Positions 1 to 7,756 of a stretch of DNA of 64,000 nt are shown piece after piece; position 1 is the stretch's first letter, and the number at the start of each line of letters is the position of its first letter. The notes beneath the pieces are model-generated. The model saw only the letters and a program-made list of their open reading frames with translations. It had not been told where the DNA came from and did no database searches. Both the position numbers and the translations under genes were made by a program. Source of the DNA: Cyclobacteriaceae bacterium (lineage in GTDB: Bacteria > Bacteroidota > Bacteroidia > Cytophagales > Cyclobacteriaceae); assembly GCA_028278225.1 (NCBI GenBank), contig JANQEU010000099.1:33728-97727 (forward strand), written 5' to 3'.

Positions 1-1833
1 AATTACACCTCTTACTTCCAGGGGCCTGGATCCATAGAATCCCGAAAGTTCAGCTCCTATGGCATCCTCAGGATTTTCAAAGCCCAGGAGCTCCGATAGT
101 TTTTCATTGATCACCACGTCTCCCTTTTCCCATGGATCGTCACCTTGTCGCAACTTTCGCCCGGCAATTGCTTCCAGGGCGAAGAAGTCCAGGTACTCTA
201 CCCCGCAGGAAAGTAACCGCACGTCTATCGCTTCGTTGGAGGTTTTGGTACTCAGGTAGAGGTGTGCATTCCAGTTGATAGGTGTACCAGGTACTTCCCC
301 ACCATTTGTCACCATGGTAATCCCGCTTGTTTTCATCACTTCGGTTTTGAAGGTGTTGTAGCTAACAATATCCTTGCGGTCCTGACTGGTTATGTCACCG
401 GGAGGAGCTTTTATGACCATGATGTCTTTTAGGGAAACGCCCAGGTCGGAAGACTTCATAAAGTTTACCTGTTTGTTGACGGTAAGCGTTGTGGCTATCA
501 GGAGAAAGGTAATAATAAACTGTAAGGAGACCAGGGCACTTCTTAAACCGACACCACCTATCTTTTGAGGTTTTCTATTCCCGAGCAAAATGTTACTGGT
601 GTTGAAGGCCCTGAGAATTATTGCCGGATAATATCCAATAATCACGGTTCCTATTGTCACGATGAGAAAAAGTATGAGAACAGTATCGATGTTTTCAAGA
701 ATATTGAATTCAAGGTTTGTCAGGTTTGCCAGGAAGGGACTCGCTAACTGGGTGAAGGTCATTGCCACCATAAATGAAAGAACGTTCAGAAAAACGGCTT
801 CCATCATAAACAGAGAGGTGATTTGACCGGTGGAAGATCCCATGGCTTTTCTGATACCGACTTCCTTCATTCTGTCCACGGCCTTGACCAGCGCCAGGTT
901 AAGGTAATTGATCCAGGCGATGATCAGTATGATCAGTGCTATCGCACTCAAAGCTACCACCAGCCTGATATCGACACCCTGCACAAAATCAGGTCCCGTG
1001 TAGTTCAGGTGGATCTTATTCATGGGCATCAAATGATAAGAAATATCATAACCGTAGCCGGCAAGACCTTCCTTTGAGTGTTTTTCATATAATTCGCTCA
1101 GGTGGAGATTGATCTTCTCTGTGTTGGCGGATTCGTCCAGTAAGAGATAGCTGTAAAAGACATTGTTGTACCAGCTGGTTCTTGATTTGGTATGAAAATC
1201 GATGGATTTCATAGATACGAGAACGCCGAAATTTAAATGTGTCTTTTTCGGAAGGTCCGCGATGACAGCAACCAGCTCATAGTCCTGTGGTCCGTCATTA
1301 CCACTCAGGGTAAAGGTCTGACCTATGGCTGCATCGAAATCTTTAAAATATTTTTGAGCGGAAGAACTCGTCAAAATTGCCTTGAGCGGCGCATCAAAAT
1401 CGGCAATGCTGCCTGCCAGTATCCTGAAATCAAAAATGTCAAAGATTGATCGGTCCACGCCGTATACCAAGGGCTCATCAAAAGTGAGAACATTTTCTCC
1501 TTTATAAATAATCGCATTATTCAGGTAATTCAGGCCCCAAAATCGTCCATAGGCTAATACATCAGGAGATTCTTCGGTGATGGTGGGAGCGTACATGGCA
1601 GCTGTCATACCACGTTCTCCCAGATCCTGACCATTCCTGGAGCCGGTAATGTGAATTCGAAAGATTTGATCCGATCTGGAATGATGCCTGTCGAATGTTG
1701 AATGGAAGAAAACAAACTGTGCAATGACCAGGCACGCAGACATTCCCACTGCCAGACCCATTACATTGATGAAAGAGAATGTTTTATTCTTCTTTGCCTG
1801 TCGCATTATCGTCAGAAGATAATTCCTTAGCAT
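1..1833 (-). CDS. FtsX/MacB-type ABC transporter permease (3' part outside window)
   Basis: Inner-membrane permease of the MacB/FtsX family. The reading frame is open from the ATG at 1833 to the window edge (611 codons), so the C-terminal part is missing; the related gene at 3253-5649 has 798 codons. The N-terminus has one membrane segment (about residues 17-42), followed by a periplasmic MacB-like domain, then membrane segments. The cytoplasmic family motif KEVGIRKAMG lies near residue 328, encoded around 845-875. No ATPase gene is visible in the window, so the partner ATPase must be encoded elsewhere. A sigma-54-like promoter (1860-1875) and a 17-bp dyad (1931-1947) precede the start, in the same geometry as at the second permease. 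The family assignment is strong; the substrate is unknown. Confidence 0.9.
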   Translation of the reverse strand, partial: MLRNYLLTIMRQAKKNKTFSFINVMGLAVGMSACLVIAQFVFFHSTFDRHHSRSDQIFRIHITGSRNGQDLGERGMTAAMYAPTITEESPDVLAYGRFWGLNYLNNAIIYKGENVLTFDEPLVYGVDRSIFDIFDFRILAGSIADFDAPLKAILTSSSAQKYFKDFDAAIGQTFTLSGNDGPQDYELVAVIADLPKKTHLNFGVLVSMKSIDFHTKSRTSWYNNVFYSYLLLDESANTEKINLHLSELYEKHSKEGLAGYGYDISYHLMPMNKIHLNYTGPDFVQGVDIRLVVALSAIALIILIIAWINYLNLALVKAVDRMKEVGIRKAMGSSTGQITSLFMMEAVFLNVLSFMVAMTFTQLASPFLANLTNLEFNILENIDTVLILFLIVTIGTVIIGYYPAIILRAFNTSNILLGNRKPQKIGGVGLRSALVSLQFIITFLLIATTLTVNKQVNFMKSSDLGVSLKDIMVIKAPPGDITSQDRKDIVSYNTFKTEVMKTSGITMVTNGGEVPGTPINWNAHLYLSTKTSNEAIDVRLLSCGVEYLDFFALEAIAGRKLRQGDDPWEKGDVVINEKLSELLGFENPEDAIGAELSGFYGSRPLEVRGVI

Positions 1834-1859
1834 ATCCGTCTACAATTTTGAGATTTACA

Positions 1860-1875
1860 GTCAACACATATGCCA
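1860..1875 (-). promoter_or_regulatory. Sigma-54-like promoter of the first FtsX permease
   Basis: On the minus strand the sequence is TGGCATATGTGTTGAC. The family consensus is TGGCACRNNNNTTGCW; here TGGCA, the purine and TTG match, and GG is followed at the correct 10-nt spacing by GA instead of GC. The T of the -24 TGG is 42 nt upstream of the A of the ATG at 1833, giving a predicted leader of about 17 nt. The assignment rests on this match plus the equivalent element at the second permease. Confidence 0.6.
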
Positions 1876-1930
1876 GGCATATAAAGAGCTGATAATCAGT
1901 TAAATAGATTTAGATGATCCTAACGCAAAC

Positions 1931-1947
1931 TGTTTCAGGGTGGAACA
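1931..1947. promoter_or_regulatory. 17-bp dyad, candidate NtrC-type enhancer site 1
   Basis: The sequence TGTTTCAGGGTGGAACA is a 7-3-7 dyad inside a wider inverted repeat (AACTGTT...AACAGTT, 1929-1949+). Its centre is 64 bp upstream of the -24 box at 1875, or about -89 from the predicted start of transcription. Three other copies of the same form occur in this window, at 5745, 7111 and 7134. Binding by the NtrC-type regulator encoded at 7757-9127 is inferred from proximity and site form. Confidence 0.6.
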
Positions 1948-1994
1948 GTTATATTATTATGGAACACAAATTTCTTTCTCGAACGGTAATGCTG

Positions 1995-2993
1995 TCAATA
2001 TCCCGGCGCCGGCCCATCCTGTACGCCAACGGGTGTCGAGGAATTAATTGGTTCGAGTGTTTTCAGAAATTTGTACAGCGCAATGAGCTCCAGATCGGAC
2101 ATTTTGCTGAACGGTCCCCATGGCATTGGGGAACCTTCAATAATCCGGCCGGTGCGAAATCTGTTTATGAAATCTTCCCGGGACCAACTCGCCATCCTCC
2201 CTGTTTCAGGATCCTGGGTGAGATTGGGTGAAATTACATGCCTGGTTTTATCAATTTCACCATTTTCATCGATCATTTCCATCGGGAAACCACCCGCATA
2301 ATACGGACCGATCCACCCTCCGGTTTGCAGATCCCTGTTCGTGTGACATCCCATGCAATTTGCCACACTTTTGGCTAAGTATTCACCGTAAAGTACAGTG
2401 GAATCCATCCCCGGTGCTACGGGGACATCACCGTCACCGGCAGGCACAATACCACCGATGGCCCAGATTGCCTTACCCATTAGGTTCCAGGTGTTTTCGG
2501 GTCGCTTGTTATCAATGGGTTCAGTAGTTCGAAGATAGGATATTACTGCAGTAAGGTCTTCATCGCTCAGATCGTAAAATGGCATGAAGTCCATCAACGC
2601 TCCACCGTCTTTTTTCACGCCATACCTCATGGCCCTTGCAATTTCACCATCAGTGAAACTGCCGATCCCGGTTTCCACATCCGTGGTAATGTTGGGAGTA
2701 AATACTGTTCCGATAGGTAAGACAAAATTGAACCCACCACTTAATGGGACTTCTTCACCTGCTTCGACCCTGTTAAATTCACTTGTCGGTGAGTGACAGT
2801 GTGCACAGTGAGCGGGACCATACACCAGGTACTTTCCTCTGGCAATTACCGCCGAATCAGGACTGGCGGTTATGGCCGGATACGGTGCTTCAAATTTGGT
2901 ATCATAACCGGTCAGCGCAAAAACGATAAATCCTCCCACCAAAATGACACCGACGATGACAAACCATTTGAGGGCATGAATAATAAGTCGCAT
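1995..2993 (-). CDS. Membrane-anchored diheme cytochrome c
   Basis: A 332-residue c-type cytochrome with an N-terminal membrane anchor (about residues 10-29) and two covalent heme sites, CAHCH at 63-67 and CMGCH at 213-217. Each lies in its own cytochrome c domain; methionines in FMPFYDLSDED (near 136) and SPMPWGPFSKM (near 305) are good axial-ligand candidates. It should act on the periplasmic face as an electron carrier, as do the cytochrome subunits of membrane-bound alcohol or sugar dehydrogenases, but no dehydrogenase lies beside it. It sits between two FtsX permeases on the same strand, with its own ATG at 2993 and a 251-bp gap before it. The redox partner is unknown. Confidence 0.9.
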   Translation of the reverse strand: MRLIIHALKWFVIVGVILVGGFIVFALTGYDTKFEAPYPAITASPDSAVIARGKYLVYGPAHCAHCHSPTSEFNRVEAGEEVPLSGGFNFVLPIGTVFTPNITTDVETGIGSFTDGEIARAMRYGVKKDGGALMDFMPFYDLSDEDLTAVISYLRTTEPIDNKRPENTWNLMGKAIWAIGGIVPAGDGDVPVAPGMDSTVLYGEYLAKSVANCMGCHTNRDLQTGGWIGPYYAGGFPMEMIDENGEIDKTRHVISPNLTQDPETGRMASWSREDFINRFRTGRIIEGSPMPWGPFSKMSDLELIALYKFLKTLEPINSSTPVGVQDGPAPGY

Positions 2994-3252
2994 TGAATTG
3001 AGTGATTAGGGTACCTAAAAATAGGCAAGGCCGGTTGAAAATCAAGAATAACCTGAAATTCTGTCCATCTTCTACTCAATCATCAGTTGCTCACATCCTC
3101 AAAACTTGTGTGGAACCCTGATGTACTGAAGAAATTAAGAGGCAGGAAACCGGGGTCATTGAAAGTCCACAAACATGTATGCTTGTGAATAATGCATTTC
3201 TACGAAGATTTCGAATACCGTACCTGACAAGATTCGGTATCATTTTGCTACA

Positions 3253-5649
3253 TTATTCATTCCTTAATGAATCAATGGGATTAGCCGTAGCAACCTTATA
3301 GGAGCGATAGCCGACGGTAATAAATACGATTACGGTAGTAAGCGTTAATCCAACAACGAAATATACAGGTCCAATTGAGATCCTGTATTCAAATCCATTT
3401 AACCACTCCTGAGAGATCTTGTAGCAAAATGGTACGGCAATCACAAAAGAGATGAGTAAAATCAGAACAAACTCCCTGGTAAAGAACCGGAGAATGTTAA
3501 AAACAGAGGCTCCAAATACTTTTCTGATGCCAATATTTTTTCGGTTCAATTCGCTCATAAATGAGGCCATTCCGTATAATCCGAAAATTCCTATCAGAAT
3601 CGCCATTGCGGCGAATATCTTAAATGCCGAATAGATCGTATTTTCCAACCTGTAAAAACGCTGTAGTTCTGATGACAAAGCTTTTACCTCAAATAGTTCA
3701 TCAGGTCCATACTTTCTGAAAATATGTTCGAGATCGGAATAGTGTTCACTGATATTCCCGTCAGTAAGCTTGAGGTTGAGTTGTGCCATTGATTCCGGAT
3801 AGTATGCCATAATGGTTGGCATAATGGGAGATCGAAGTGAATAAACATTAAAATTTGATGTGACACCCACAATCTTACCTCTCCAGCCAAACACTTCCAC
3901 GGTTGTACCTATCGCAGAATCTGGTGATACTTCGGATTTTTTTAGAAAATCTTCATTCACGATCAATTGAAGGGTTGAATCATTGTAGAATGTTCCGGAT
4001 ATGTTTCTACCCAGGACTATTGGTATTCCGTATAAGTTGAGATAATCCTGATCGATCAGTTTCACATTGGCATTCATCTGTTCTGTTTGTGGCTTGCCCA
4101 CTATTTCAAAACTGCCACTCCAATTGGAACTGCCCGTGGGGGGAGCCATGCATCTGCTGACATGCTCAACATAACTTAATGATTTGTATTCCGTCTTGAT
4201 GGCATCAGCACGATCTATCAACCTGTCCGGTAACTGAATTTTGTAAACGTGCTCCTGATCAAATCCAAGGTCCATCGTCTTGATAAGATTCATTTGGGAA
4301 GATACGATCAGGGTAACGATGATCAACAAGTTTGCGATTGTGAATTGGAAAACGACCAAGCTCTTTCGAACAGAGAATTTACCAGTGGTTTTGGTTAGGG
4401 TAATCTGGTTACGAATTGCCGTAACCGGGTTATAATTTGAAAGAATAAGGGCAGGATAAAATCCGGAAAGCACCGTAACCACTATCAGTAGGGGGATTGC
4501 GAAAAAGAGAACATACTGATCGTATCCAATTTCAAATGAAACACCCTGTACGAATGAATTGATTTCTGCAATAACGTACTGACCTATAGTAAAGGCAAGA
4601 ATTCCAGCGATAACAACCAGGAAGAAAGTTTCACTGATAAACTGCATAACCAGATTGTTTCTTGTACCACCCAGCGTTTTTCGAATTCCTACTTCCTTTG
4701 AACGCATGACCGCCTGTGCTGTGGCAAGGTTTATGAAGTTCAAAATCGATATCAGTAAGATTATTAAAACCAGTGCGATTGATCCATACAAAACCTGGGA
4801 CGGTAGCACATAGGAGGTATTGCCTTCGTACATTTCATTGGTATGGATATCCCCTAACGGTTGAAGTATGAAAGTTGTCCTGTCCTTCGTGTATTGATCC
4901 AGGTGTAAACTCGCTATTTTATTGATCTCATCTACCAACAAATTATGGTCATCATCCGGCCTGGTCACAACATACGCGAAAGCACTTGAATATGACCCCC
5001 AACTTTCCATCCATTCCTTATTGATCGAATAGAAAGTAGTATAGGAAACCAGCATGTTGAAAGGTGTATTGGTATTCGTTGGTGAATCTTCAAGAATACC
5101 AACGATTTCCAGATTGAACTTTTCATCGAAAGTGATGAACCTGCCGATGGGGTTGTCATTGCTGAAATATTTTTTGGCAAGTTTTTCAGTAAGAAAAACT
5201 TTATTCATCTCATCCAATGCCTCAGGGCTACGCCCGGTTATGATCTTAAAATCAAGCTGATCAAGGAAGCTCGAATTTGTGAATAATACGCCAGTTTCCC
5301 TGAATATGTGATGTTGCTGATTGTGGTCAAACTCAATGGTCCCGTCTTCAGGGCCATGTAATGTAATTACGTCTTCGATCAAGCGTTTATTTTCGTAGAG
5401 GGTCAATCCCATAGGGTTGGGCAACATTCCGCCATAGTGCATTCCACTTTCTGTTCGGACATGTCTTACTATTCGATATATGTTGTCCCTGTTCTCATGA
5501 AACTTATCAAATGTTAATTCATGTCTGAGGATGGTGAAAAGAACAAGACAGCACATGATCCCCAGACTAAGTCCAAAGACACTTACAAAAACGTAAAACT
5601 TATTCTTTTTGAAATTTCGAAATGCGGTGATCAGGTAATTGTAAAACAT
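3253..5649 (-). CDS. FtsX/MacB-type ABC transporter permease
   Basis: A full-length 798-residue inner-membrane permease. A membrane segment near residues 18-41 is followed by a MacB-like periplasmic domain, a block of three membrane helices with the cytoplasmic motif KEVGIRKTLGG (near 320), a second periplasmic domain, and a last helix block with the paralogous motif NIGIRKVFGAS (near 700). This is the duplicated four-plus-four FtsX layout usual in Bacteroidota. The ATG at 5649 is chosen because a sigma-54-like promoter ends about 25 nt upstream. The cognate ATPase and substrate are not visible. It is a paralogue of the permease at the left edge and shares its promoter architecture. Confidence 0.95.
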   Translation of the reverse strand: MFYNYLITAFRNFKKNKFYVFVSVFGLSLGIMCCLVLFTILRHELTFDKFHENRDNIYRIVRHVRTESGMHYGGMLPNPMGLTLYENKRLIEDVITLHGPEDGTIEFDHNQQHHIFRETGVLFTNSSFLDQLDFKIITGRSPEALDEMNKVFLTEKLAKKYFSNDNPIGRFITFDEKFNLEIVGILEDSPTNTNTPFNMLVSYTTFYSINKEWMESWGSYSSAFAYVVTRPDDDHNLLVDEINKIASLHLDQYTKDRTTFILQPLGDIHTNEMYEGNTSYVLPSQVLYGSIALVLIILLISILNFINLATAQAVMRSKEVGIRKTLGGTRNNLVMQFISETFFLVVIAGILAFTIGQYVIAEINSFVQGVSFEIGYDQYVLFFAIPLLIVVTVLSGFYPALILSNYNPVTAIRNQITLTKTTGKFSVRKSLVVFQFTIANLLIIVTLIVSSQMNLIKTMDLGFDQEHVYKIQLPDRLIDRADAIKTEYKSLSYVEHVSRCMAPPTGSSNWSGSFEIVGKPQTEQMNANVKLIDQDYLNLYGIPIVLGRNISGTFYNDSTLQLIVNEDFLKKSEVSPDSAIGTTVEVFGWRGKIVGVTSNFNVYSLRSPIMPTIMAYYPESMAQLNLKLTDGNISEHYSDLEHIFRKYGPDELFEVKALSSELQRFYRLENTIYSAFKIFAAMAILIGIFGLYGMASFMSELNRKNIGIRKVFGASVFNILRFFTREFVLILLISFVIAVPFCYKISQEWLNGFEYRISIGPVYFVVGLTLTTVIVFITVGYRSYKVATANPIDSLRNE

Positions 5650-5674
5650 TCTTTGTTGATGTTATAATACATTG

Positions 5675-5690
5675 TGCCAATGGCAGGCCA
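5675..5690 (-). promoter_or_regulatory. Sigma-54-like promoter of the second FtsX permease
   Basis: On the minus strand the sequence is TGGCCTGCCATTGGCA, with the diagnostic GG-N10-GC spacing and a good match to TGGCACRNNNNTTGCW. The T of TGG is 41 nt from the start codon, against 42 nt at the first permease. An overlapping alternative, TGGCACAATGTATTAT, has a better -24 box but no GC at -12. Confidence 0.6.
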
Positions 5691-5744
5691 ATGGCTTAAG
5701 TATCACAATATCAGGAATATGTGACTGGAATTACAAATTGGATC

Positions 5745-5761
5745 TGTTTCAAAAAGAAACA
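5745..5761. promoter_or_regulatory. 17-bp dyad, candidate NtrC-type enhancer site 2
   Basis: The sequence TGTTTCAAAAAGAAACA has the same TGTTTCA-N3-xGAAACA form as the site at 1931. Its centre lies 63 bp upstream of the -24 box at 5690, almost the same distance as at the first permease (64 bp). It also lies 108 bp upstream of the divergent peroxiredoxin-like gene, where no convincing sigma-54 promoter was found. Confidence 0.6.
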
Positions 5762-5868
5762 AATGTATGAATATGGAACAGTCGTTTGTATTACCATTCC
5801 AATAAGTTTTTCTGAATTTGAAATCGATATGCGCATAACTTTGGTTGAGAAAGAAATATTGATAACTT

Positions 5869-6435
5869 ATGACCATAGTAAAAGTTCTTTTCCTTTCTAT
5901 CCTAAGCCTGCTGGCTTCATCGTCTATCGCACAAGTGATCGCCGGATCAGCTACCGAAGTAGCACCGCTGATGAATGGTCTGGAAGTTCCAAATGCTACC
6001 CTTTACGACCTTGATAACAAACCTGTTGATGTAAAAGAGATTACCTCTCAAAACCCCAGTGTGATCATATTTTACAGGGGCAGTTGGTGTCCGTATTGCA
6101 ATCGACAATTGGCCGGACTTCAGGAAGTGGAATCCCAAATACGTGATCTTGGGTTTCAGATTATCGCTATAAGTCCGGATACTCCTGAGAATATGAGAAA
6201 GACCGTCGATAAGAATGAATTGACCTATACTGTTCTTTCTGATAATTCCATTGAGTTTGCCGGTAAGATGGGTCTCGCTTTTGTGGACCATAAGAATCGT
6301 ACCTTACCTGTTCCCGCGGTTTATTTAGTGGATACAACCGGGATGGTACAGTTCAATTATGTGAATCCGAATTATAAAGTTCGACCGTCCCCGGAGTTGC
6401 TATTGAAGGCTGCGGAGCTGATGGTGAGGGAGTAG
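5869..6435 (+). CDS. Secreted peroxiredoxin-like AhpC/TSA family protein
   Basis: A 188-residue thioredoxin-fold protein with a signal peptide (residues 1-22, ending SSIAQ), so it acts outside the cytoplasm. The active-site motif RGSWCPYCNRQL places a CxxC at C74 and C77, typical of the atypical Prx/AhpC-TSA subgroup that reduces peroxides or thiols. The later PDTPENM and AVYLVD segments fit the rest of the fold. It is divergent from the second FtsX permease, and the stop is followed after about 14 bp by an 8-bp repeat array. The exact substrate cannot be read from the sequence. Confidence 0.9.
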   Translation: MTIVKVLFLSILSLLASSSIAQVIAGSATEVAPLMNGLEVPNATLYDLDNKPVDVKEITSQNPSVIIFYRGSWCPYCNRQLAGLQEVESQIRDLGFQIIAISPDTPENMRKTVDKNELTYTVLSDNSIEFAGKMGLAFVDHKNRTLPVPAVYLVDTTGMVQFNYVNPNYKVRPSPELLLKAAELMVRE

Positions 6436-6449
6436 ACTGGTTATATATT

Positions 6450-6521
6450 GGTTAAACAGTTGAGTGGTTAAACGGTTAAACAGTTGAGTGGTTGAACGGT
6501 TGAACAGTTAAGCGGTTGAAG
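6450..6521. repeat. Octamer tandem repeat array A (9 units)
   Basis: Nine consecutive 8-bp units of the form RGTTRARY or close variants, such as GGTTAAAC, AGTTGAGT and GGTTGAAC, with exact 8-bp periodicity. Similar arrays occur at 7162-7249, 7632-7695 and 9148-9211 and nowhere else in the window. No coding frame uses it. Confidence 0.9.
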
Positions 6522-6591
6522 GGCTGATTGAGGATTTTAGGAAATTTGGGGTTAAACAACTATTTTTCGTGATCGATAACCTAACAAAATC

Positions 6592-7023
6592 ATGACTGAA
6601 AGAACGAAACCTGCTACCTGGTTCTGGATTGTAGCTGTACTGGGCTTCCTTTGGGATGCGGCTGGATGTTACAACTATATAGCTGCCGTTACCATTTCGG
6701 AAGAAGCATTAAGTGCTCTCCCGGACGCGGAGCGGGGACTTTATGAAGATCTTCCACTATGGGCCACATCTGCCTTTGCTATTGCAGTTTGGGCCGGAGT
6801 GCTTGGAACACTACTACTACTGCTAAGAAAAGCGATTGCATATCAGGTATTGATCATTTCTTTTATCGCCATTATCATCCAGATGATCTACAACATTTTC
6901 ATTAGTGAAATGCTGGATGTTTATGGAGCCGGTGGACTTGTTTTACCGATTGTAGTAATAGTCATCGCTGCATTCCTGATATGGTTTGCGAAAACCTCAA
7001 AGAACAGGGGCTGGATATCCTAA
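6592..7023 (+). CDS. Small four-helix membrane protein
   Basis: A 143-residue hydrophobic protein with four predicted membrane segments (about 10-30, 57-80, 84-107, 112-135). The first helix contains FWIVAVLGFLWDAAGCYNY and the second follows the stretch LPLWATSAFAIAVW. This pattern resembles a small Bacteroidota family that databases sometimes label sugar transporter, but nothing here supports a transport role. It lies alone on the plus strand between octamer arrays A and B. Function unknown. Confidence 0.8.
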   Translation: MTERTKPATWFWIVAVLGFLWDAAGCYNYIAAVTISEEALSALPDAERGLYEDLPLWATSAFAIAVWAGVLGTLLLLLRKAIAYQVLIISFIAIIIQMIYNIFISEMLDVYGAGGLVLPIVVIVIAAFLIWFAKTSKNRGWIS

Positions 7024-7110
7024 ATATTTCTTCCTGACCGTTGAGCCCGTCTCGTTGATTGACCGCGTTTGTTTATCTATCTGAGAAGCTGATTGGTGTA
7101 AGCGGAAATT

Positions 7111-7127
7111 TGTTTCATTTTGGGACA
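7111..7127. promoter_or_regulatory. 17-bp dyad, candidate NtrC-type enhancer site 3
   Basis: The sequence TGTTTCATTTTGGGACA has the same 7-3-7 form as sites 1 and 2, with one imperfect half-site. It is paired with site 4, 23 bp away centre to centre, about two helical turns. The next genes downstream on the plus strand are the four-helix-bundle gene and the NtrC-type regulator. Confidence 0.5.
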
Positions 7128-7133
7128 ATAATT

Positions 7134-7150
7134 TGTTTTAATGTGAAACA
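7134..7150. promoter_or_regulatory. 17-bp dyad, candidate NtrC-type enhancer site 4
   Basis: The sequence TGTTTTAATGTGAAACA has one perfect half-site (TGAAACA). With site 3 it forms a double site directly before octamer array B. No clear sigma-54 promoter was found downstream before 7757, only weak TGG/TTG matches within the repeats. Confidence 0.5.
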
Positions 7151-7161
7151 ATGTTTTGTTT

Positions 7162-7249
7162 AGTTGAATGGTTGAGTGGTTAAATAGTTGAATGGTTAAA
7201 CAGTTAAACAGTGAGATGGTTGAACAGTTGAACGGTTAAATGGTTAAAT
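7162..7249. repeat. Octamer tandem repeat array B (11 units)
   Basis: Eleven 8-bp units of the same family as array A. The last unit, GGTTAAAT, supplies the AT of the ATG of the four-helix-bundle gene (7248-7250), so the gene begins exactly at the array border. Confidence 0.9.
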
Positions 7250-7622
7250 GAAAGAAAATAGTCTGGAAGACCTAAAAGTGTGGCAAGAGGGTAGGAAGTT
7301 TCGTAAAAAGATTTCTAAAATACTAAAAGAATTTCCTACTGATGAGAAGTATAGGTTGATTGATCAGTTGTTGCGGTCATCAAGATCCATTACGGCAAAT
7401 ATTGCTGAGGGACATGGAAGGTTTCACTACCAAGAAAATATTCAATTCTGTCGACAATCCCGAGGAAGTCTTACTGAGGTTTTTGATCATCTCACATGTG
7501 CAATCGATGAAGGATTCATTTCACAAGAGGTTTTTAATGAATTGTATAGTGATTATCTGAATCTGCTAAAAATGATCAATGGATATATCGTATATCTGAG
7601 GAAGCGGAAAGAAGATGGTTGA
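7248..7622 (+). CDS. Four-helix-bundle protein (23S rRNA IVS / S23-like family)
   Basis: A 124-residue all-helical protein of the family named after open reading frames in 23S rRNA intervening sequences. Characteristic segments are LEDLKVWQEGRKFRKKI (residues 6-22), RSSRSITANIAEGHGR (about 43-58) and SRGSLTEVFDHLTCAI (about 70-85). The family is structurally related to Avd accessory proteins of diversity-generating retroelements, but no reverse transcriptase or template repeat is nearby. Start and stop codons both fall in 8-bp repeat units (arrays B and C), so the gene looks inserted in, or mobilised with, the repeats. Molecular function unknown. Confidence 0.9.
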   Translation: MKENSLEDLKVWQEGRKFRKKISKILKEFPTDEKYRLIDQLLRSSRSITANIAEGHGRFHYQENIQFCRQSRGSLTEVFDHLTCAIDEGFISQEVFNELYSDYLNLLKMINGYIVYLRKRKEDG

Positions 7623-7695
7623 ATGTTGGTTAGTTGAAAAGTTAAATAGTTAAACAGTTAAATGGTTAAACGGTTAAACAGTTGAACAGTAAAAG
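7618..7695. repeat. Octamer tandem repeat array C
   Basis: A first unit at 7618-7625 (GGTTGAAT) contains the TGA stop of the four-helix-bundle gene. After a 6-bp irregular stretch, eight regular 8-bp units follow from 7632 to 7695. Degenerate relatives of the unit continue to about 7740. Confidence 0.85.
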
Positions 7696-7756
7696 ATTAA
7701 AGGGTTAGTTTTTGACCGCTAAACATTTGAATGGTTAATAAGTGACTACCTCCGCT

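Noticed and set aside
2994..3252. Possible small gene between the cytochrome c and second permease genes
   Set aside because: No frame with a plausible start, length or motif was seen; no hairpin or promoter match was found.
5773..5788. Plus-strand sigma-54 promoter for the peroxiredoxin-like gene
   Set aside because: TGGAACAGTCGTTTGT has a partial -24 box, but no GC at the required 10-nt spacing, and it lies too close to the dyad.
7248..7622. Avd-like gene of a diversity-generating retroelement
   Set aside because: The fold is related, but no reverse transcriptase, template repeat or variable protein gene was found in the window.
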